A stretch of DNA of 11,586 bases from an uncultured Oxalobacteraceae bacterium. Its GTDB lineage: Bacteria > Pseudomonadota > Gammaproteobacteria > Burkholderiales > Burkholderiaceae. The DNA lies in contig CAMLHI010000043.1 of assembly GCA_946479705.1 (NCBI GenBank), forward strand, positions 1 to 11,586. The letters are read 5' to 3'. The position numbers and the translations under genes were made by a program. This document shows, piece after piece, positions 6,873-11,586 of this stretch; positions within the stretch are counted from its first letter, which is position 1; every line of letters begins with the position of its first letter. The notes beneath the pieces were generated by a model. It was not told the DNA's origin, did no database searches, and saw only the letters and a program-made list of their open reading frames with translations.

Positions 6873-6986
6873 TTACCTCAGCGCCACGCCGCCGATAGCG
6901 GCCGCGCCGCTCAGGTTCACGGTGATTCGATAGTTAGCGGCATTGATCAGGGGTGGCGTTTCGACCGTGACCGTCCGCCATTCGGC
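6873..6986 (-). pseudogene. Possible C-terminal remnant of a lost gene
   Basis: Read on the minus strand, the frame ending at TAA (6873-6875) gives a tail of about 37 residues including EWRTVTVETPPLINAANY then RITVNLSGAAAIGG. This looks like the alternating strands of a real beta-rich C-terminus rather than random antisense. Upstream it runs straight into the antisense of the urtE remnant, so any gene it came from has been cut. I do not recognise the family, and a chance open frame is quite possible. Confidence 0.22.
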
Positions 6987-7040
6987 GGCGGACCGGCCGA
7001 GATCGATGGCGAGGATGTGAAGCGCCACTTGGCGATTTAG
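6987..7040 (+). pseudogene. urtE: Remnant of the urtE 3' end (last 17 codons plus stop)
   Basis: The 18 codons encode GGPAEIDGEDVKRHLAI and TAG, the same residues as the end of the intact urtE (1847-1900). Forty-eight of 54 bases are identical and all six differences are synonymous: GGG/GGA, GGG/GGC, GAA/GAG, GTC/GTG, CGG/CGC and CTG/TTG. Such a pattern arises only if both copies spent time as functional genes, so this is the tail of a urtE from another lineage rather than a recent tandem duplication. The similarity stops abruptly at 6987. It marks the right-hand edge of the inserted block. Confidence 0.88.
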
Positions 7041-7102
7041 AATCGCAAGCGGTGCCGCGCCAAACCTGAACCCACTGCAAATAACCTGAATTAAATTCGG
7101 AA

Positions 7103-7217
7103 CCCCGGGGTCAGTGCTCCCATTGTTACATGAGGTCGGTAGCCCGCCGGTCGCCGGCCTCATTCGGCGAAAGCCACATGGCGAGCTGATGTAACAATGG
7201 GAGCACAGACCCCGGGG
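7103..7217. repeat. Inverted-repeat element, copy 2 (93-base core, 115 bases with extended arms)
   Basis: The core 7114-7206 matches the element at 4825-4917 at 88 of 93 positions. Here the arms extend outward through CCCCGGGGTC to 29 bases (7103-7131 against 7189-7217) with a single mismatch. Two of the five changes fall in the internal stem: copy 1 has GAGGCCGG/CCGGTCTC and copy 2 GAGGTCGG/CCGGCCTC, each with one G-U wobble, so pairing is kept in both. It lies between the urtE remnant and the 3' end of the response-regulator gene and could end transcripts in both directions. Confidence 0.9.
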
Positions 7218-7280
7218 ATGGGGTGGGACGAATATTCTTTGGTTTTGCCGCTCAGCAGGCCACAAGCAACTCGTTCATGC

Positions 7281-8222
7281 TTATGCCGCCGCCCCCATGT
7301 CGGCCAGCGCCGTGCGCACCTTGCGCATGGCCAGCGATGCGGCCGCCGTGCGGGTCTCCACGTTGAGTTTGCTGAACACATGCTCGAGGTGCTTGTTGAC
7401 CGTGCGCGGGCTGGTGCCGAGGATGTCGCCGATGTCGCGGTTGGTCTTGCCTTGCGTGACCCAGTGCAGCACTTCGGCTTCGCGCTGGGTCAGCTTGAAC
7501 AGGGCCATGAGCGCGTGCAGCTGCGCGCTGTCGGACTCTTCGCGCAGCACCACCATCCACTGTTCGCCGCGCCCGGCAATCGAAAAGCTCAGGCGGCTGG
7601 TGCCGTGCGCCACGCTCAGCGGCGCCACCGGCCCGATGGCCGCCGCTTCCAGCCAGGCGCTCAGCAGGGCCGGGGTGTCCGAACCGTCAGTCTCGCGCGC
7701 CAGGTAGCGCTGCATCCACTCGCGTGCCAGCGGTGTTTGCCAGACGATGCGCCAGTTGTCGGGCGTGACGGCGATGACGGCGTTGCCGAACACGTCGAGC
7801 GCGCTGCGCGCCTGGTGCATCAGCTGCGCGGTCTGCAGGTGCGCGCCGATGCGCGCCACCACTTCGCTCTGGCGCAGCGGCTTGTTGATGTAGTCGGTGC
7901 CGCCGGCCTGGAAGGCGGCCAGCACGTGCTCGGTCTCGGTCAGCCCGGTCATGAAGATCACCGGAATGTGGCGCGTGGCGATTTCGGCGCGCAGCTGGCG
8001 GCATACCGCGAAGCCATCCATGCCGGGCATGACGGCGTCGAGCAGGATGATGTCGGGCAGGGTGTCGCGCGCGCGCGCCAGCGCCGCTTCGCCGCTGCTG
8101 GCCACCAGCACCGTGAAGCCCGCTTCGTCCAGCGAATCGTGCAGCACCGCCAGGTTTTCCGGCGCGTCGTCGACGATCAGCACCACCGCATTGCCGCGGC
8201 GCTCAGACAGGTTCGGCATCAT
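7281..8222 (-). CDS. Response regulator, receiver + PAS-like linker + LuxR-type DNA-binding domain
   Basis: Cytoplasmic transcription regulator of 313 residues, the likely output partner of the overlapping hybrid kinase. The receiver domain (about 11-130) keeps all key residues: Asp18 and Asp19 after VVLIV, phospho-acceptor Asp62 in LLDAVMPGMDG, Thr92 and Lys114 in INKP. The middle (about 140-232), with FGNAVIAVTPDNWRIVW, looks PAS-like. The C-terminal LuxR helix-turn-helix (about 244-306) runs from LTQREAEVL through SPRTVNKHLEHVFSKL. The start chosen is ATG 8220-8222, nine bases after GAAAGGG; the next codon is also ATG. A longer upstream frame lies wholly inside the kinase gene and is rejected. 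The gene overlaps the end of the kinase gene by 20 bases, so the two are one operon. Given the neighbourhood, targets may include urea or nitrogen-compound uptake genes (inference). Confidence 0.92.
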   Translation of the reverse strand: MMPNLSERRGNAVVLIVDDAPENLAVLHDSLDEAGFTVLVASSGEAALARARDTLPDIILLDAVMPGMDGFAVCRQLRAEIATRHIPVIFMTGLTETEHVLAAFQAGGTDYINKPLRQSEVVARIGAHLQTAQLMHQARSALDVFGNAVIAVTPDNWRIVWQTPLAREWMQRYLARETDGSDTPALLSAWLEAAAIGPVAPLSVAHGTSRLSFSIAGRGEQWMVVLREESDSAQLHALMALFKLTQREAEVLHWVTQGKTNRDIGDILGTSPRTVNKHLEHVFSKLNVETRTAAASLAMRKVRTALADMGAAA

Positions 8223-11200
8223 GGCGTTCAGCCCTTTCGAGAAATTGTGACATTGCATCGAGTTCGAAGCGCGCCACGTACTGGCGCAAGGTGGTCGTGA
8301 CGCTCTGGTATTGCGGACCCAGCGCGGCGATTTCGTCCAGCTTGGCCTGCAGACCGCGCACATAGCCCAGGTCGATCAGGTCGCGCAGGGCGCGCAGCTG
8401 GTGCGGCGGCGGCCACACCAGGGTTTTCGCCGGCACGGCCTTGGCCGGGGCCGTGGTCCATGCCAGGTCGAGGCGCTGGCCGATCCAGTCGAGCAGCTTG
8501 CTGACGTTGACCGGCTTGACGAAGAAGTCGGCCGCGCCGATGCCGGCCGGGTTGTCCAGCCCCTTGTCGTAGGCATTGGCCGAGACGATGCAGATCGGCA
8601 CGCTGGAGCCGCGCACCACGCGCAGCTGGTAACTCGCTTCCCAGCCATCCATGAAGGGCATGGCCAGGTCCATCAGCACCAAGTCCGGCTGCCAGTCGTC
8701 GAACACGGTCAGGCATTCGCTGCCGGAAGCGGCTTCGCGCATGGCGAAGCCGAGCGGCTGCAGGATGTTGACCAGCAGTTCGCGGTCGACCCGTTCGTTG
8801 TCGACCACCAGGATCTTGCGCGGCGCGCCCGCGTAGCCGGTGCGGGCCAGGGCGGGCGCGTCGGGCGCGCGCGCGGCGTCGTGCACGCGCGGCAGCAGCA
8901 GGCGGATGCGGAAGATGCTGCCGCCGCTGGCCGCGCGCGTCACCGTCAGTTCGCCGCCCATCAGCCCGATCAGCATCTTGGAAATCGGCAGGCCCAGTCC
9001 GGTGCCGCCGGCGCTGCTCTGCAGGCCCGCGCTGCCGCGGCTGAAGGGCTCGAAGATGCGCTCGATTTCCTCGTCGAGAATGCCGGGGCCGCTGTCTTCG
9101 ATCTCGATGGCGCAGATTTCGCGCGCGTAGTGCAGGCGCAGCCAGACTCCGCCGTCGCGCGTGAACTTGACGGCGTTGCCGAGGATGTTGATGAGGATTT
9201 GGCCGAGCCGCTTGCGGTCGGCGCGCACGGTGGGCGGCAGGTCGCCGCTGGGCAGGTAGCGAAAGCTCAGTCCCTTGTTGGCGGCCTGCAGCTCGAACAT
9301 GCGCACGATCTGGCCGATGAATTCGGGGAAATCCATGGCGTCGATGTCGAAGCTGAACTTGCCGCCTTCGATGCGGGCGATGTCGAGCGAGCCTTCGATC
9401 AGCGACAGCAGGTGCTCGCCGCTGTTGCGGATCACCTGGATGGCCTGGTGCCGGTGCGCCGGGATGGCGGGGTCCTTGTCGAGCAGCTGGGCGTAGCCGA
9501 GGATGCTGTTGAGCGGGGTGCGGATTTCGTGGCTGATGCCGGCGATGTAGCGGCTCTTGGCCTGGTTGGCCTGGTCGGCCTGCTTCTTGGCTTGCTGCAG
9601 CTGGGCGTCGGTCTGGCTGTGCAGCTCGATTTCGCGCGTGAGCAGGCCGGTCTGGCGGTTCGATTCTTCCTGCGCCACGCGGCGGCTCTGGCTGGTGAGC
9701 ACCAGCCACCAGGCCACGATGCCGCTGGTCAGGGCCAGGGCCGCGAAAATCTTCCAGTAAGCCATGCGCAGCGGCGCCAGCAGCGGGTCGGCGTGCCCGG
9801 CCAGCAGGCTTTGTTCGTGGGTGTAGAGCATGGCCAGCAGCCCGCCCAGGAAGGCCAGGGTGACCATCATCAGCAGCAGATAGTGGCCCAGGCCGCTGCT
9901 CAGGGTAGGCCAGAGCGATTTCGGCATGACCAGCTTGAGCGCCGCTTCCCACTGGGTGGCGAAGCGGGCATGCGGCTTGCAGGCGTCGTGGCAGCGCGCG
10001 TCCAGGCAGCAGCACAGCGAACAGATGCTGCCGCCGTAGGCCGGGCAGTGGGCCATGTCGTCCGACTCGTACTCGCGTTCGCACACGCTGCACATTGTGG
10101 TGCGTTGTTCCGCGCCAAGATGGTGCGGCGTGCGCGCCAAATAGTAGCGTCCGCCCGTTAATAGTGCAATCAGCGGCGCGGCGACCAGCGCGGTGCCGAG
10201 CGCGATGAAGGCCGAGAAGGCTTGCGCCAGCGGACCGAACAGGCCGCTGAAGGCGCTGATCGACAATACCGAAGCCAGCAGCATGGCGCCCACCCCGACC
10301 GGATTGATGTCGTACAGGTAGGCGCGGCGAAATTCGATGCCTTTCGGGCTCAGCCCCAGCGGCTTGTTGATGACCAGGTCGGCCACCACCGCCGTGATCC
10401 AGGCGATCGCCACGTTCGAGTACAGGCCCAGTACCTTGTCGAGCGCCTGGAACACGTCCAGCTCCATCAGCAGCACGGCGATCAGGGCGTTGAACACGGC
10501 CCACACCACGCGGCCCGGGTGGCTGTGGGTCAGGCGCGCGAAGAAATTCGACCAGGCCAGCGAGCCGGCATAGGCATTGGTCATGTTGATCTTGACCTGG
10601 GAGACGATCACGAAGCCGGCCGTCACCAGCACCGCCACGGTGGGGCTGGAAAACATCTGGGAGAAGCCGGCCAGGTACATCTGGTTGGGGTTGACCGCTT
10701 CCAGCGCCGAAACCCCCGAGCGCAGCGCCAGGTAGGCCAGCAGGGTGCCGCCCAGCATCTTGAGGATGCCCAGCACGATCCAGCCGGGTCCGGCCATCAG
10801 CACGCCCAGGTGCCAGCGCAGGCGGTTCTGCGCGGTTTTTTCCGGCATGAAGCGCAGGAAATCGACCTGTTCGCCGATCTGGGTAATCAGGGCAACACCC
10901 ACGGCGGTGGCGGCGCCGAACATGCGCACGTCGAAGGCGCCGTGCTGGCCCGATTCGCCGCCGTAGTGCAGCAGCTCGGTGACCAGTTCGGGGCGCTTGT
11001 CGATGATGGCCACGAAGGGCAGGGCCAGGAAGGCGAGCCACAGCGGCTGGCTGATCATCTGGATCCAGCTGATCAGCTTCACCCCGTGGGTCACCAGCGG
11101 AATGACCACCAGTGCGCTGACCAGATAGCCCAGGTAGAGCGGCAGGTGCAGGTAGAGCTCGAGCGCGTAGGCCATGATGGCCGCTTCCAGCGCGAACAGG

Positions 11201-11586
11201 ATGAAGGTGAAGGAAGCGTAGACGAAGGACGACATGGTCGAGCCGATATAGCCGAAGCCGGCCCCGCGCGTGAGCAGGTCCATGTCGACCCCGTACTTGG
11301 CCGCGTAGTAGCTGATCGGCAGCCCGGTCAGGAAGATGATCAGGCCGACCGCCAGAATGGCCCAGAAGGCGTTGATGAAGCCGTAGTTGACGGCGATGGT
11401 GCCGCCGATGGCTTCCAGCACCAGGAAGGAAATCGCCCCGAAGGCGGTGTTGGAGACGCGGAAGATCGACCATTTGCGCGAGGCGCGCGGGGTGAAGCGC
11501 AGCGCGTAGTCTTCCATGGTTTCGTTGGCCACCCAGGTGTTGTAGTCGCGCCGGATCTTGACGATTCGCTGGATCGGTTCGGCTTC
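8203..11586 (-). CDS. Hybrid sensor histidine kinase with NCS1 nucleobase-transporter sensor domain (N-terminus outside window)
   Basis: A membrane sensor kinase of at least 1127 residues; the frame is open to the window edge, and the residues before the GTG at 11530-11532 (IRRDYNTW) look like genuine protein, so the true start is further out. Numbering from that GTG: an NCS1 (purine/cytosine/hydantoin permease) domain of about 12 helices (residues 1-465); a Cys-rich segment with Cys481, 484, 496, 504, 507-509, 514, 518 and His515, likely metal-binding; two more helices (about 549-570 and 590-612); a coiled coil (620-660); HisKA with phospho-His668 in SHEIRTPLN; HATPase with Asn782/786, DSGPG (813-817) and GGTGLGL (842-848); a receiver (906-1020) with Asp955 and Lys1006; and a helical tail (1041-1109). 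The transporter-kinase fusion parallels CbrA-type sensors. Nucleobases, hydantoins or related nitrogen compounds are likely ligands (inference). Confidence 0.93.
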   Translation of the reverse strand, partial: EAEPIQRIVKIRRDYNTWVANETMEDYALRFTPRASRKWSIFRVSNTAFGAISFLVLEAIGGTIAVNYGFINAFWAILAVGLIIFLTGLPISYYAAKYGVDMDLLTRGAGFGYIGSTMSSFVYASFTFILFALEAAIMAYALELYLHLPLYLGYLVSALVVIPLVTHGVKLISWIQMISQPLWLAFLALPFVAIIDKRPELVTELLHYGGESGQHGAFDVRMFGAATAVGVALITQIGEQVDFLRFMPEKTAQNRLRWHLGVLMAGPGWIVLGILKMLGGTLLAYLALRSGVSALEAVNPNQMYLAGFSQMFSSPTVAVLVTAGFVIVSQVKINMTNAYAGSLAWSNFFARLTHSHPGRVVWAVFNALIAVLLMELDVFQALDKVLGLYSNVAIAWITAVVADLVINKPLGLSPKGIEFRRAYLYDINPVGVGAMLLASVLSISAFSGLFGPLAQAFSAFIALGTALVAAPLIALLTGGRYYLARTPHHLGAEQRTTMCSVCEREYESDDMAHCPAYGGSICSLCCCLDARCHDACKPHARFATQWEAALKLVMPKSLWPTLSSGLGHYLLLMMVTLAFLGGLLAMLYTHEQSLLAGHADPLLAPLRMAYWKIFAALALTSGIVAWWLVLTSQSRRVAQEESNRQTGLLTREIELHSQTDAQLQQAKKQADQANQAKSRYIAGISHEIRTPLNSILGYAQLLDKDPAIPAHRHQAIQVIRNSGEHLLSLIEGSLDIARIEGGKFSFDIDAMDFPEFIGQIVRMFELQAANKGLSFRYLPSGDLPPTVRADRKRLGQILINILGNAVKFTRDGGVWLRLHYAREICAIEIEDSGPGILDEEIERIFEPFSRGSAGLQSSAGGTGLGLPISKMLIGLMGGELTVTRAASGGSIFRIRLLLPRVHDAARAPDAPALARTGYAGAPRKILVVDNERVDRELLVNILQPLGFAMREAASGSECLTVFDDWQPDLVLMDLAMPFMDGWEASYQLRVVRGSSVPICIVSANAYDKGLDNPAGIGAADFFVKPVNVSKLLDWIGQRLDLAWTTAPAKAVPAKTLVWPPPHQLRALRDLIDLGYVRGLQAKLDEIAALGPQYQSVTTTLRQYVARFELDAMSQFLERAERHDAEPV

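Larger units (their letters stand above)
6840..7280. other. Gene-free junction region between the S9 homologue and the response regulator
   Basis: No functional gene is seen. From left to right it holds a short minus-strand open end that could be the C-terminus of a lost gene (6873-6986), a copy of the urtE 3' end (6987-7040), a spacer of about 60 bases with no feature, and the second inverted-repeat element (7103-7217). The pieces look like scars of recombination. The region also carries the 3' flank of the regulator gene at 7281; no separate terminator hairpin with a T-run is present, so the inverted repeat is the best candidate for ending transcripts from both sides. Confidence 0.7.

Noticed and set aside
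7197..8300. Plus-strand 367-codon frame opposite the response regulator
   Set aside because: An antisense shadow of the regulator, starting inside the inverted-repeat element; composition and lack of domains argue against a gene.
8223..8363. N-terminal extension of the response regulator
   Set aside because: The extra 47 residues are the alternate-frame reading of the kinase C-terminus, and the receiver domain begins right after the ATG-ATG at 8217-8222.
8311..10161. Long plus-strand open frame (616 codons) opposite the kinase gene
   Set aside because: It is antisense to the kinase coding sequence in high-GC DNA, rich in Ala, Gln, Arg and Gly, with no recognisable domain; the minus-strand kinase motifs are unambiguous.

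Overview
The window reads as chromosome of a GC-rich betaproteobacterium, most likely Oxalobacteraceae (Massilia, Duganella or Janthinobacterium type). This is inferred from the urea-transporter proteins, the transporter-fused histidine kinase and codon use, not from a marker gene.

Layout. (1) Bases 1-1900, plus strand: the end of the urea ABC transporter operon, with the tail of urtC, then urtD and urtE, tightly coupled. (2) Bases 1901 to about 6986: an accessory block, visibly less GC-rich in much of its length. It holds a minus-strand two-gene operon (a divergent DisA-type nucleotide cyclase/sensor domain followed by a Cap15-like membrane effector), two uncharacterised plus-strand genes, a 93-base inverted-repeat element and a secreted S9-family peptidase homologue that has lost two of its three catalytic residues. 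(3) Bases 6987-7040: a second copy of the last 18 codons of urtE, differing from the real one only at synonymous positions, then a second copy of the inverted-repeat element. (4) Bases 7281-11586, minus strand: a LuxR-type response regulator and, upstream and overlapping it, a very large hybrid histidine kinase whose sensor is an NCS1 nucleobase-transporter domain.

Interpretation. The simplest reading is that urtE and the kinase/regulator pair were once convergent neighbours, and that about 5 kb of foreign DNA entered at the 3' end of urtE, leaving the old gene end behind as a scar. The two-component system next to the urea transporter is a plausible regulator of nitrogen-compound uptake.

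The most interesting content is the DisA-like/Cap15-like pair. It looks like a minimal CBASS-like anti-phage module in which a DisA-fold protein stands where a CD-NTase normally would. No integrase, transposase, tRNA, rRNA or CRISPR array was found.
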